64,000 nt of DNA from NCBI RefSeq assembly GCF_003984625.1, contig NZ_RWKH01000011.1:1-64000 (forward strand). The letters run 5' to 3'. The notes under the pieces were generated by a model that worked only from the letters and a program-made list of their open reading frames with translations, was not told the DNA's origin and did not search any database. Source of the DNA: Variovorax sp. DXTD-1. GTDB taxonomy: Bacteria; Pseudomonadota; Gammaproteobacteria; Burkholderiales; Burkholderiaceae_C. The number at the start of each line of letters is the position of its first letter. Position 1 is the first letter of the stretch. Below, piece by piece: positions 1 through 11,530 of this stretch. The translations under genes and the position numbers were made by a program.

Positions 1-2018
1 CCGAGCGGGGCCGCGGAATTTGCGCCAGCCGGCTGCCCGCCGCGCTTGAGCGGCAACCACAGACTGAAAAGCGTGCCCTGCGCCCCCGAGCGCCAGGAGA
101 CGGCGCCTCCCACCACCTGGGCCCGGCGCTGCTGGTTCTGCATGCCGCGCCCCCCGGCCTCGCGCATTGCCTTTTCGACATCGAAGCCCTGCCCGTTGTC
201 CTCGATCGTCACTTGCACGCCTGAAGCATCCGCCGCGGTGGCCACGCGGATCTCGGTGGCGCGGGTGTGGCGCAGGATGTTGGCAATGCTCTCCTGCACG
301 ATGCGCAATATGTGCAGCGCGCTGGTCGGATCGAGCCATTCCAGCGCGGGAAGCTCCTGCACGTTCCACTGCAGGGCGACACCCGAGCTCTCGAGCCGGG
401 GGCCCAGCCGGTAGCGCAGCGTGGCCAGCAACAGCAGCAGGTCGTCCTCGAGCGGCTCCATCGAGTCGATGGTCAGCTTCAGGTCGTCCAGGCAGCTCTT
501 GAGTACCTGCGACACCTTGTCGTCGCTCATGCCGCCGCTCTCCACCGAGCGAATGGCGCTGATCAGCGACGAGCCCAAGCCGTCGTGCATGTCCTGCATC
601 AGGCGCTGGCGCTCGTCGCTGATGGTCTGCAGCTTCTCGACTTCGCGCAGCCGCTGGTGGCTGCGTTCCAGCTCGGCTTCGCGCGCCCGCAGGCGCTCGG
701 CCAAGCCGGCGTTGACCCGCTCCACCTCGGCAATGGCGTTGACGTAGCGCCGGTACATCAGCACTCCGAACACGCTGAACGTCACTGCATTGGTGTACGC
801 GCCGAGGTACCAACCCTCGGGGCTGACGAAGTTGTTCTGCAGCAGCCAGTCGGACACGCCCAGCAGCACGCAGGCGCCGATGCCGACCGCTACCAGCCGC
901 CCTTCGCTGGAGCGCTTCCAGGCGCTGATGCCCCCCACCAGCGCCACGGCCACGCCCATCAATGCGGCCCCGATGTAGATCAACGGCGTGACTTGCGGGG
1001 TGTTGCTCAATATGGCGGGGCCCGGCAGCGTCAGCACGCCGATCAGCACCGTCCAGGCGACCACCGCAAAGGTCAGCCACCTGAGCGGCCGGCCGTGCAG
1101 CTGGCGCAAGGCAAAGTGCACCACCGCCACCAGCCAGAACAGCGAGTTGACGGTCAGCCAGGCGAACCAGTCGTTGGCAATCGGGACCGCCACGTAGAAA
1201 TGCAGGCTCCGCAGGAACGAGGTGATCGCGAGGTTGAAGAAGAGCAGGTAGCCGACTTCATGGCTGCGCCTGAACCACACGAACAGGGCGAACACGCCCA
1301 CCGCCACGAAGGCGGCGCTGAGCATGGCCGGCAGGTCCTGCTGGAGCCACTGCCGCATGCGATGGCGCACTTCCAGCGCCTCGACGGGGCCGAGCCACAG
1401 CGACGAAACCGCCACCTGCACGGTTCGCGTGTGCTCGATCCGAAGCAGGATCTCGTCCAGCGGCTCGCCGTCGGGGGCCTTGCCCAGCAGCACCCACATC
1501 GGCGTGCGAGTGCTGTTCCACAGCAGGCCTTGCACTTGCGCGCGGTAGGCCAGCCGTCCGTTGGCATACACCGCAATGGGGCCGTCCGTCTTGATGCGCG
1601 CGCCATACAGCGCAAGCGGCGCCGACGTGGCGGGCAGTTCGCGCGCTGAAAGCCGCAGCCAGGTGATGCGGGTTGCGCCTGTGGATGCGCTGCCGTCGGC
1701 CTGACGCAGCAAGGCGGCGGGGAGCGCGCGAGGCAGTTCGACGCGTTGCCAGGTGGGCCGAAGCGCCTTGCTGTCCACGGCGAGTGGCACCGGACCAAAG
1801 CGCGGCGCGGCCGCATCCTCCTCCTGCCAGTCGGCCCGCACCATGTGCAGGACTGTCGATTCATGCCCGGCGTCGGTCGCGCTGAAGTAGGCCGCCATGG
1901 CCACCAGCAGCGCCATGGAAACGACGAGCACAGCGTTCGCCCAGAACGATGCGAAATGGTATCTGGAGAGGTGCGCCAGCAGGCACTCATGCAGCCGGCG
2001 CGCGAACGGGGAACTCAT
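1..2018 (-). CDS. Sensor histidine kinase, 7TM-DISM-like N-terminus, NarL-type kinase core (3' end cut)
   Basis: The gene is read right to left from ATG at 2018 and runs off the left edge, leaving 672 codons. A first membrane segment (about residues 25-45) is followed by a periplasmic region to about residue 215, then a block of hydrophobic helices, as in 7TMR-DISM receptors. The kinase core is of the HisKA_3 class: the phosphoacceptor motif HDGLGSS places His478 at 585-587, and the ATPase domain shows the N-terminal DNGQGFD and GRGMQNQ glycine boxes near the window edge. The frame from the start to both motifs is continuous. It probably phosphorylates a LuxR-type response regulator, which may lie beyond the edge. 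The ligand is unknown. The gene is divergent from the pilus operon, which it could control; that link is only inference. Confidence 0.85.
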   Translation of the reverse strand, partial: MSSPFARRLHECLLAHLSRYHFASFWANAVLVVSMALLVAMAAYFSATDAGHESTVLHMVRADWQEEDAAAPRFGPVPLAVDSKALRPTWQRVELPRALPAALLRQADGSASTGATRITWLRLSARELPATSAPLALYGARIKTDGPIAVYANGRLAYRAQVQGLLWNSTRTPMWVLLGKAPDGEPLDEILLRIEHTRTVQVAVSSLWLGPVEALEVRHRMRQWLQQDLPAMLSAAFVAVGVFALFVWFRRSHEVGYLLFFNLAITSFLRSLHFYVAVPIANDWFAWLTVNSLFWLVAVVHFALRQLHGRPLRWLTFAVVAWTVLIGVLTLPGPAILSNTPQVTPLIYIGAALMGVAVALVGGISAWKRSSEGRLVAVGIGACVLLGVSDWLLQNNFVSPEGWYLGAYTNAVTFSVFGVLMYRRYVNAIAEVERVNAGLAERLRAREAELERSHQRLREVEKLQTISDERQRLMQDMHDGLGSSLISAIRSVESGGMSDDKVSQVLKSCLDDLKLTIDSMEPLEDDLLLLLATLRYRLGPRLESSGVALQWNVQELPALEWLDPTSALHILRIVQESIANILRHTRATEIRVATAADASGVQVTIEDNGQGFDVEKAMREAGGRGMQNQQRRAQVVGGAVSWRSGAQGTLFSLWLPLKRGGQPAGANSAAPL

Positions 2019-2278
2019 TTGCACGTGGCCTGCACGGTCCGGTTCCTCAGAGTCGTATTCGCAACATTTTGTCTTTGTTTGAGACTGCTGTTACGTTTTC
2101 AGATCACATTCTCTGTGGGAATCCGCCAGCTACATGTAAATAAAAATGTTACTGGCTTCGATTTCATTGCAACAAAATGTGCAATTGTGTGAACTATTCT
2201 ACTATCCAGCTGCGACGATCGTTGGCACCATCCGCACCTGATCTCCCGTCGTTTTCTTAACAACTGTTGGCATCTCTC
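2019..2278. promoter_or_regulatory. AT-rich divergent control region, sensor kinase / pilus operon
   Basis: This 260-bp gap is clearly richer in A/T than its surroundings, especially 2085-2205, and separates two divergent genes, so it should hold both promoters. A possible -35 (TTGCAA, 2167-2172) has only a poor -10 partner (TGAACT, 2190-2195), so no exact promoter is claimed. No good ribosome binding site is visible before the pilin ATG. Confidence 0.4.
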
Positions 2279-2785
2279 ATGAAAAAATCCTCTCTTCTCC
2301 TCGTCTCCGTCCTTGCAATCACGGCCACCAGCGCTGCGATGGCTGCAACCTCAAGCGGCACGTTTCAGGTTCTGATCAACGTGGCCAAGGCCTGCTCGGT
2401 TACCGCGGGTAACGCCTCCAACATCGACTTCGGCACGGTCAACTCGTCTGCAACCGGTCTGGTTGCTTCCAGCAACATCAGCGTGACGTGTTCCAAGACG
2501 ACGCCCTACAACGTTGGCCTGCTGCCTTCGAACACCAGCACCGTGGGCGCCGGCGCGATGACCTCCGTCTCCGGCGGCTCGGACACCGTTGCTTACCAGC
2601 TCCGCTCGGTGAGCGCCACGGGCCCGGTCTGGGGCAACACCGCCACCCCCACCGCAGTGGGCAACGGCGTGGCCGGCACCGGCACTGGCGTCGCGCAGGT
2701 GATCCCGGTGTTCGCCACGGTCGCCAACGCCAATGTGACTCCTGGCAACTACGCCGACACCGTGACCGTCCAGGTCAACTACTGA
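2279..2785 (+). CDS. Spore coat U (SCPU) domain major pilin, archaic chaperone-usher type
   Basis: The predicted protein has 168 residues. A clear Sec signal peptide (MKKSSLLL to about AMA-ATSSG, residue 23) precedes one SCPU/CsuA/B-like domain: the donor-type strand GTFQVLINV, a KACSV cysteine, the FGTVNSS motif, VTCSKTTPY with the second cysteine, and the terminal strand VTVQVNY. The two cysteines are expected to form the disulfide seen in Csu pilins. It should be the polymerising shaft subunit, exported to the periplasm and assembled by the chaperone and usher that follow. An in-frame TTG at 2267 would add four residues, but ATG at 2279 gives the better signal peptide. The homologous terminal strand is shared with the tip protein at 5880. 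Confidence 0.85.
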   Translation: MKKSSLLLVSVLAITATSAAMAATSSGTFQVLINVAKACSVTAGNASNIDFGTVNSSATGLVASSNISVTCSKTTPYNVGLLPSNTSTVGAGAMTSVSGGSDTVAYQLRSVSATGPVWGNTATPTAVGNGVAGTGTGVAQVIPVFATVANANVTPGNYADTVTVQVNY

Positions 2786-2795
2786 TCGACTGCCC

Positions 2796-3524
2796 GTGCA
2801 CCACTTGCTCCGTTACACCGCCGCCCTCGCGCTCGCCTTGGCGCACGCGTTCGCCTCGGCGAGCGGACTGCAGGTTTCGCCGGTCACGCTGACGCTCCAG
2901 GCCTCGCAAAACGCCGACGGCCTCTGGCTCAGCAACACCGGCGACACGGTGGTGCACGCCCAGGTACGTGTCTATCAGTGGACGCAGGAAGACGGCGCCG
3001 AAAAGCTGACACCGTCGCGCGAACTTCTCGTAAGTCCGCCGATGGTGCAGCTTGACGCGTCCGCGCGGCAACTGATCCGCGTCATCCGCACCGGCGTTCC
3101 CGCCGGTCCGGTCGAAGGCTCGTACCGGGTCATCATCGATGAGCTGCCGGTCGAGATGAAGGAAAAGAAGGGCCTGCAGCTGGTGCTGCGCTATTCGGTG
3201 CCCATCTTCATCGCGGCCGCGGGCGCGCAGTCGCCTGCACCCCAGCTCACATGGTCCCTCCGCAGGGAAGACGGCCAGGCCGTGCTCGAAGTCGCCAACA
3301 AAGGCGGCATGCATGCCCAGCTGGCCGATCTGGATTTTGTCGATACCGTCGGCCGCCGCACTCCGGTGCATGCCGGACTGATGGGCTATGTCTTGCCCGG
3401 TGCGCGCATGCGCTGGCCGCTGAAGACATCCACAGAAACATTCGCTCTCGGGGGCGTTCTGGAAACGAAGATCAATGGCAACGCGACGCAGGAAAACATC
3501 CCGCCGCTCCCACGCGTCCGCTAA
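2796..3524 (+). CDS. Periplasmic pilus chaperone (PapD/CsuC-like)
   Basis: The 242-residue protein starts at GTG, 10 nt after the pilin stop. A signal peptide (about residues 1-22, ending SASG) precedes the N-terminal immunoglobulin-like domain with LQVSPVTLTL and a central SYRVIIDELP stretch typical of the PapD family G1/F1 region, then a second Ig-like domain ending at the C-terminus. Chaperones of this kind donate a strand to unfolded pilins in the periplasm and deliver them to the usher. The last 50 nt overlap the start of the usher gene in another frame, which suggests tight translational coupling. The context (pilin, chaperone, usher, tip) matches CsuA/B-C-D-E order. Confidence 0.85.
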   Translation: MHHLLRYTAALALALAHAFASASGLQVSPVTLTLQASQNADGLWLSNTGDTVVHAQVRVYQWTQEDGAEKLTPSRELLVSPPMVQLDASARQLIRVIRTGVPAGPVEGSYRVIIDELPVEMKEKKGLQLVLRYSVPIFIAAAGAQSPAPQLTWSLRREDGQAVLEVANKGGMHAQLADLDFVDTVGRRTPVHAGLMGYVLPGARMRWPLKTSTETFALGGVLETKINGNATQENIPPLPRVR

Positions 3525-5883
3525 GCGCCTGCTGCCACTGTTGCTTCTTTCCGGTCTGACGTCCTTGGCCGCTCAGGCCCAGAACGTTGCAGCCGTGTCC
3601 AGCTCGCTGGTGGCCGCGTCCGCGGAAGAAAACCTCGCCGGAACCGGCGGCGGCGACCTCTATCTGGAACTGAGCCTCAACGGCAATCCCCAGGGACTGG
3701 TTCATTTCGGCCTGCGCGGAAACGAACTCTGGGCCGCCGCCGCCACGCTGCGGCAACTGGGCTTCGTGCTGCCGCCAGGCGTATCCGACCCCGTGCCGCT
3801 CAAGAGCCTTCCGGGCGTACAGGTCGACTACGATGCTGCGGGCCAGCGTCTGGCGATCGTTGCCGCGGCCGATGTGCTGCGCCTGCCCACGACCGTGGTC
3901 GACACGTCGAGCATCGTTGCATCGAAGGCCAATGCGGCGCCCGGCCTGCTGCTCAACTACGACCTTTACGGCACCCAGGGCCGGGGCAATACGTCCAGCT
4001 TCAATGCGCTGACCGAACTGCGCGCGTTCAGCGGCAGCGCCGTGTTCAGCAACACGCTGATGTCCCGGGCGGCGCGCCTTCCGGGAGAAGGATGGCAGCA
4101 CGACTCCGTCCGGCTCGACACCACCTGGAGCAAGTCGTTCCCCGATGAAATGCTGACGCTTCGCGTGGGCGACACCACCACGGCTTCGCTGCCGTGGTCG
4201 CGCTCTACCCGTATCGGCGGCATCCAGCTTTCGCGCAACTTTGCGCTGCAGCCGTATCGCACCACCACGCCGCTGCCGGCGTTCCTGGGGTCGGCCACGC
4301 TGCCATCGCAGGTGGAGCTGTACATCAACGGCCTGCGCCAATATTCGGGCCAGGTGCCGGCCGGGCCTTTCCAGCTCAAGACCGTGCCGAGCATCAACGG
4401 TGCCGGCAACGCCCAGGTGGTGCTCACCGACGCCTTCGGCCGCGCCACCACGCTCGATTTTTCGCTGTACGACACGCAGCGGCTGCTGCAGGCGGGCCTT
4501 TCCGACTGGTCCGTCGACCTCGGCATGGTGCGCAAGAGCTACGGCCTGCGCTCCTTCGACTACGGCAGCGATGCCGCGGCCAGCGGCACCTGGCGCTACG
4601 GTGTGAGCAACAGCTTCACGCTGGAGGCGCATGGCGAGGCGACTCGAGGCTTGGTCAAGGGCGGCGTCGGCGGCGCATGGCTGCTCGGCCAAAGCGGCGT
4701 GGTGGCAGGCGCCGTGGCGCACAGCAGCTACGGCGGAGAGCAGGGTTCCCTGATGAACCTGGGCTACAGCTGGCGCGACAACCAATTCAACTTTGCCGTC
4801 GAAGGCACGCGCACGCGCGGCGAATACCGCGACGTTGCATCCCTCTACGGCGGCCCGCCGCCGCGCGGTTCGGGCCGCGCCTCCATCGGCTACACCACGG
4901 GCAGCTTCGGCAGCTTCGGCCTCAGCTACCTTTACCTGCGCTATCCCGCGCAGCAGGCAACGCGCCTGGCAAGCGTCTATTGGTTCAGGGCCGTGGGCCG
5001 CAATGCCTCGGTGAACGTCAGCCTGAACCAGAACCTGGATGACCGCCGCGAGCGCAGCCTCTTCGTCGGGTTCACCTGGGCGCTGGACGGCAACGTCACG
5101 GCCAGCGCCGGCCTCCAGCGCGAGCACGACCGCAACATCTACACCGTCGACGCGCAGAGCTCCACGCCGGGCGATGGCGGCATCGGCTGGCGCGCCGGCC
5201 TGCGCCAAGGTGGAGGCCAGAACGGCGGACAGGCCGAGATCGACTACCTGGGCCGCTACGGCCGCGCCATGGCCGGCATCAGCGTGCTCGGCGACAGCCG
5301 CTTTGCCTATGCCGGCGCCACCGGTTCGGTCGTGTTCATGGGCGGCCAGCCGTTCGCGGCCCGCCGCATCGACGACGCGTTCGCGGTGGTCTCCACCGAT
5401 GGCATCGCCGGCGTGCCGGTAAGGCTGGAGAACCGGGACATCGGCGCCACCGACGGCAACGGCATGTTGCTGGTGGCCCCGCTCAGCGCCTATCAGAACA
5501 ACCAGCTTTCCATCGACCCCATGCAATTGCCCGCCGACGTGAGGATCGAACGCGTGAAGACCATTGCCACGCCGAGCGACCGCGCCGGCACGCTGGTGCG
5601 CTTCGGCATCACGCCGGTCAGCGCGGCCGCGCTGATCCTGGTGGACGAGGCGGGCAAGCCCCTGCCGCTGGGCAGCCGCGTGCGAGCCAACGCCCAAGGC
5701 GGCGAGCCCGCCCTGGTCGGCTTCGACGGCGCGGTGTACCTCGAATCGCTCCAGCCCCGGAACACGCTCGACGTACAGACGCCTTCGGGCCGCTGCCGCG
5801 CGAGCTTCGACTATCGCAAGGAAGCCTCGGGAATTCCGCAGATCGGCCCGCTGCGCTGCGCCAAGGAGACCAAGACGCCATGA
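3475..5883 (+). CDS. Outer-membrane usher of archaic chaperone-usher pilus (CsuD-like)
   Basis: The 802-residue protein is the assembly platform in the outer membrane. A basic start (MATRRRKTSRRS) and a hydrophobic stretch (LLPLLLLSGLTSLAAQAQ) form a signal peptide of about 35 residues. The N-terminal domain has the Y/L-E-L-S-LNG type strand (YLELSLNGNPQG). A long beta-barrel follows, with a plug region around RVGDTTTA and VELYINGLR (about residues 225-300), and a C-terminal domain ends with CRASFDYRK and IGPLRC, the two-cysteine end typical of ushers. The length is normal for the family. It starts inside the chaperone gene (50-nt overlap), and its stop overlaps the next ATG (ATGA). Confidence 0.9.
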   Translation: MATRRRKTSRRSHASAKRLLPLLLLSGLTSLAAQAQNVAAVSSSLVAASAEENLAGTGGGDLYLELSLNGNPQGLVHFGLRGNELWAAAATLRQLGFVLPPGVSDPVPLKSLPGVQVDYDAAGQRLAIVAAADVLRLPTTVVDTSSIVASKANAAPGLLLNYDLYGTQGRGNTSSFNALTELRAFSGSAVFSNTLMSRAARLPGEGWQHDSVRLDTTWSKSFPDEMLTLRVGDTTTASLPWSRSTRIGGIQLSRNFALQPYRTTTPLPAFLGSATLPSQVELYINGLRQYSGQVPAGPFQLKTVPSINGAGNAQVVLTDAFGRATTLDFSLYDTQRLLQAGLSDWSVDLGMVRKSYGLRSFDYGSDAAASGTWRYGVSNSFTLEAHGEATRGLVKGGVGGAWLLGQSGVVAGAVAHSSYGGEQGSLMNLGYSWRDNQFNFAVEGTRTRGEYRDVASLYGGPPPRGSGRASIGYTTGSFGSFGLSYLYLRYPAQQATRLASVYWFRAVGRNASVNVSLNQNLDDRRERSLFVGFTWALDGNVTASAGLQREHDRNIYTVDAQSSTPGDGGIGWRAGLRQGGGQNGGQAEIDYLGRYGRAMAGISVLGDSRFAYAGATGSVVFMGGQPFAARRIDDAFAVVSTDGIAGVPVRLENRDIGATDGNGMLLVAPLSAYQNNQLSIDPMQLPADVRIERVKTIATPSDRAGTLVRFGITPVSAAALILVDEAGKPLPLGSRVRANAQGGEPALVGFDGAVYLESLQPRNTLDVQTPSGRCRASFDYRKEASGIPQIGPLRCAKETKTP

Positions 5884-6917
5884 GCCTTCTGACCCGCTCT
5901 TTGCAGGCCCTCGGCCTGCCCCTGCTCTTTGCGCTGCTCTGGTGGCTGCCGGCAGCCCCCGCGCAGGCGGCGGTCAGCTGCACCGCGACAATGACGAACC
6001 TGGCCTTCGGCACGGTCGAGCTGGTCAACGGCGGCACGCCGGCGCCTGTCACAGCCACGCTGAACTACACCTGCACCAACGACGGCAACGCTGCGGAAAA
6101 TGCCAGGGTCTGCTTCAACATCGGCGACGGCAACGAAGGCCTCGGAAACTTCAATCCGCGCGTCATGGAGAACACGGCCGGCAATCAATTGAGATTCCAG
6201 CTGTACCAGGCAACGAGTGGCACGATCTGGGGTTCGAACGGCAACGCGGCGGTGCCGAACCCATTCTCCGTCACGATGAGCATTCCTCGCCGGGCGGCTG
6301 GAGGCGGTGCCCTCGGACGCGTGACCGGAAGCACCACCATGCGCGGAGAACTGCTCCCGCTGCAGGGCGCGGTGCCTCCAGGCTCGTACCAGGACAACTT
6401 CGTCGGTGACCACACCTCGATCACGCTGTCGAGGAGCACTTCCGCCATGCCGACGACCTGCGACACCATACAGCCGGGCAGGTTCGCCTTCCTGGTCACC
6501 GCAACCGTCGCCAAGAGCTGCCTGGTCACCGCCGATCCGCTGAACTTCGGCACCGTCAACGGCCTGCCAGGCCAGGCCGACAGGGACCAGACCAGCACGA
6601 TCAACGTCACCTGCACCACGCCCACCCCGTACACGGTTGCGCTGACGCCTTCGAACGGCTCGACAACCGGCGCAGGAACGATGACGCCGACAGGCGGCGT
6701 ACCCGGCAACGCCGACACGGTGCCCTACCGGCTCTACCGCAACGCCGCGCGCACCGCCATCTGGGGCAGCGTCACGGGCACGGGCGGCAACGTCGCTACG
6801 GGCACCGGCAATGGAGCCGCCCAGGCGCTGACCTTGTATGGCCGCGTTCTCGGCACCAGCGCCAACGTGCGGCCGGACAGCTACCGCGACGTGGTGACGG
6901 TCAGCGTGACCTACTGA
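5880..6917 (+). CDS. Two-domain SCPU protein, probable pilus tip adhesin (CsuE-like)
   Basis: The 345-residue protein has a signal peptide (to about APAQAA, residue 30) and two SCPU domains. The first (about 30-200) has VSCTATMTNLAFGTVELVNGG and the second (about 205-345) has KSCLVTADPLNFGTVNGL and ends VTVSVTY. The second domain closely resembles the pilin at 2279 (the same FGTVN, TPSNGSTTGAGTMT and terminal strand patterns). A two-domain SCPU protein after the usher is the hallmark of the tip subunit in archaic chaperone-usher systems. The ATG overlaps the usher stop by 4 nt, so it belongs to the same operon. Receptor specificity cannot be read from the sequence. Confidence 0.8.
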   Translation: MSLLTRSLQALGLPLLFALLWWLPAAPAQAAVSCTATMTNLAFGTVELVNGGTPAPVTATLNYTCTNDGNAAENARVCFNIGDGNEGLGNFNPRVMENTAGNQLRFQLYQATSGTIWGSNGNAAVPNPFSVTMSIPRRAAGGGALGRVTGSTTMRGELLPLQGAVPPGSYQDNFVGDHTSITLSRSTSAMPTTCDTIQPGRFAFLVTATVAKSCLVTADPLNFGTVNGLPGQADRDQTSTINVTCTTPTPYTVALTPSNGSTTGAGTMTPTGGVPGNADTVPYRLYRNAARTAIWGSVTGTGGNVATGTGNGAAQALTLYGRVLGTSANVRPDSYRDVVTVSVTY

Positions 6918-6947
6918 ACTCCGCCGGCAAGCAAGCCGGTGCGGAAA

Positions 6948-6970
6948 AACCTGCTAGCCGTTGGCAGGTT
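6948..6970 (+). terminator. Possible stem-loop after the tip adhesin gene
   Basis: A perfect 7-bp inverted repeat (AACCTGC at 6948-6954, GCAGGTT at 6964-6970) with a 9-nt loop lies 30 nt after the adhesin stop. There is no T-run, so it may only be a weak processing or attenuation hairpin before the next gene. Confidence 0.3.
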
Positions 6971-7083
6971 ATGGGCAAAGAATGGCGCGGACGGCCTTCA
7001 TTTTCCCGCGACTCTGCCGATAAACCAGGACGGGGCATCAATGCGATGCCCTCCACCCGGTTGCGACAAGAGGAGGAGTTCCA

Positions 7084-7548
7084 ATGTCCGGAAACATGTC
7101 CGCTGCAGGTGCAACTGCCCTGCGCCCGACGCGAATAGCGCCACCGTTGGCTGCCGCCGGCATGCTGCTGCTCTTGCTGCCGCTGCGGCTCAGTTCCGCG
7201 GAGCCGACGCACGGCATGAACAGTTCCACGGCCCGCTTCACGATCTCGATGGTCGTTCTGCCGACCTTCAAGGTGCTCGAGGTCACACCGGTCAAGGGCG
7301 GGCATGAATACCGCGTGTGGACCAACATGAAGTCGGTGGTCATCAAGGGCCGCGAGTACCGGTTCGACAAGATCGGCGAAACGACGCTCATGGTGGCCGG
7401 AAACGATGCGGACGGCCGCGACAGCCTCGCTTCCGCCTGGCAGGGCGTCATCGGTGCAATGGCGGCGACCTCGGGCTCCGCCCCCTCGCAAGCCGCCGCG
7501 CCGGCCGGCGACGGCAGCAATGCGATGCGGGTGACGGTCACCTACTGA
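7084..7548 (+). CDS. Small secreted or anchored protein of the pilus locus, unknown function
   Basis: The 154-residue protein has no family I recognise. It starts at ATG after a strong AGGAGGAG ribosome binding site. Residues 15-40 are hydrophobic (LAAAGMLLLLLPLRLSS), fitting a signal peptide or anchor. The mature part begins with a strand-like STARFTISMVVLPTF, contains VKGGHEYRVW and a low-complexity Ala/Ser/Pro stretch (about 128-144), and ends MRVTVTY, which closely resembles the last strand of both SCPU proteins upstream (VTVSVTY, VTVQVNY). It contains no cysteine, unlike the pilins. It could be a diverged pilin, an assembly terminator or a surface accessory. It lies 166 nt downstream of the tip gene, on the same strand. 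Confidence 0.65.
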   Translation: MSGNMSAAGATALRPTRIAPPLAAAGMLLLLLPLRLSSAEPTHGMNSSTARFTISMVVLPTFKVLEVTPVKGGHEYRVWTNMKSVVIKGREYRFDKIGETTLMVAGNDADGRDSLASAWQGVIGAMAATSGSAPSQAAAPAGDGSNAMRVTVTY

Positions 7549-7559
7549 CCGCAAGTCAG

Positions 7560-7592
7560 AAAAAAAGCCCGCAGCGATGAACTGCAGGCTTT
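7560..7592 (-). terminator. Rho-independent terminator of ssb
   Basis: On the minus strand a stem AAAGCC..GCAG / CTGC..GGCTTT (7564-7574 with 7582-7592, one mismatch, 7-nt loop) is followed by a run of seven T (A7560-A7566 on the plus strand). It sits between the convergent stop codons at 7548 and 7620 and could serve both directions. Confidence 0.8.
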
Positions 7593-7619
7593 CGATCGGC
7601 GAATTCCGGTGAAGCGATT

Positions 7620-8186
7620 TCAGAACGGAATGTCGTCGTCCATGTCGTCGAAGCCCGACGAAGACTTGGCCGGAGCCTGGCGCGGCGCCGCCGCAGGAGC
7701 ACGCGGTGCCGCGGCGGGTGCACGGGGGGCGTAACCGCCGCCGCTGCCACCGCCACCACCGCCACCACCGCCTTGCGAGTAGCCGCCTCCGCCGCCACCC
7801 TGCGAATAGCCGCCGTCATCTTCGGGACCGCCCGATGGGCCGCCCTGGCCTTGGCGGCTGCCCAGCATCTGCATCTGGTCGGCGCGGATTTCGGTGGTGT
7901 ATTTTTCGATGCCGTCCTTGTCGGTCCACTTGCGCGTGCGCAGGCTGCCTTCGACATACACCTGCGAGCCCTTGCGCAGGTATTGGCCGGCAATTTCGGC
8001 CAGGCGGCCGTTGAAAACGATGCGGTGCCACTCGGTGGCTTCGCGCATTTCGCCGCTTTGCTTGTCTTTCCAGCGATCGGTGGTCGCCACGGTAACGTTC
8101 GCGACCTGGTCGCCGCTCGGGAAGGTACGCATTTCGGGGTCGCGCCCCAGGTTGCCGACGACGATGACTTTATTGACCGATGCCAT
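7620..8186 (-). CDS. ssb: Single-stranded DNA-binding protein
   Basis: The 188-residue protein starts at ATG 8186 ([18 protein letters not shown]), with an AGGGG ribosome binding site about 9 nt upstream. The frame is open further upstream to 8291, but that part lacks SSB character. Residues 1-110 form the OB-fold, including the NATEWH-like segment [12 protein letters not shown] and [10 protein letters not shown]. Residues 115-175 are a Gly/Pro/Ala-rich flexible linker with GGGGGGYSQ repeats. The acidic tip MDDDIPF is the partner-binding end conserved in bacterial SSBs. It coats single-stranded DNA in replication, recombination and repair. It is divergent from uvrA, as in many proteobacteria. 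Confidence 0.97.
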   Translation of the reverse strand: MASVNKVIVVGNLGRDPEMRTFPSGDQVANVTVATTDRWKDKQSGEMREATEWHRIVFNGRLAEIAGQYLRKGSQVYVEGSLRTRKWTDKDGIEKYTTEIRADQMQMLGSRQGQGGPSGGPEDDGGYSQGGGGGGYSQGGGGGGGGGSGGGYAPRAPAAAPRAPAAAPRQAPAKSSSGFDDMDDDIPF

Positions 8187-8360
8187 ATGCACTGCCCCTG
8201 ATAAGTAGATGGAGGAGAAGGAAAAAGTGGAACCCGACATTGTGCCCGATGGCGGCCGCCCGGGTGCCGCCGCCTGGCGCTCCGAAAGCACCGGCCGAGG
8301 AGCGCCTCATGAAACCGGCCTCAACCCGCCCCCTCGCCATGAAATGCCGCTCGGACTATC

Positions 8361-11477
<3,117 letters not shown>

Positions 11478-11530
11478 TAGCCGCACCGGCTTCCTGCACG
11501 AATGCGCAAGCCGCGCCACAATCGCGGCCC

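Noticed and set aside
3472-5697. Long minus-strand frame opposite the usher gene
   Set aside because: The translation is compositionally odd (Ala, Arg, His) and shows no family, while the plus strand encodes an usher with correct ends.
8187-8291. Longer N-terminus for SSB
   Set aside because: The upstream frame adds 35 residues unlike any SSB. ATG 8186 gives the usual MASVNKVI start and has a ribosome binding site.
8187-8360. Possible LexA box shared by ssb and uvrA, as in E. coli
   Set aside because: No CTG-N10-CAG pattern with an AT-rich centre was found by eye in the gap. A motif scan with a betaproteobacterial LexA matrix would decide.
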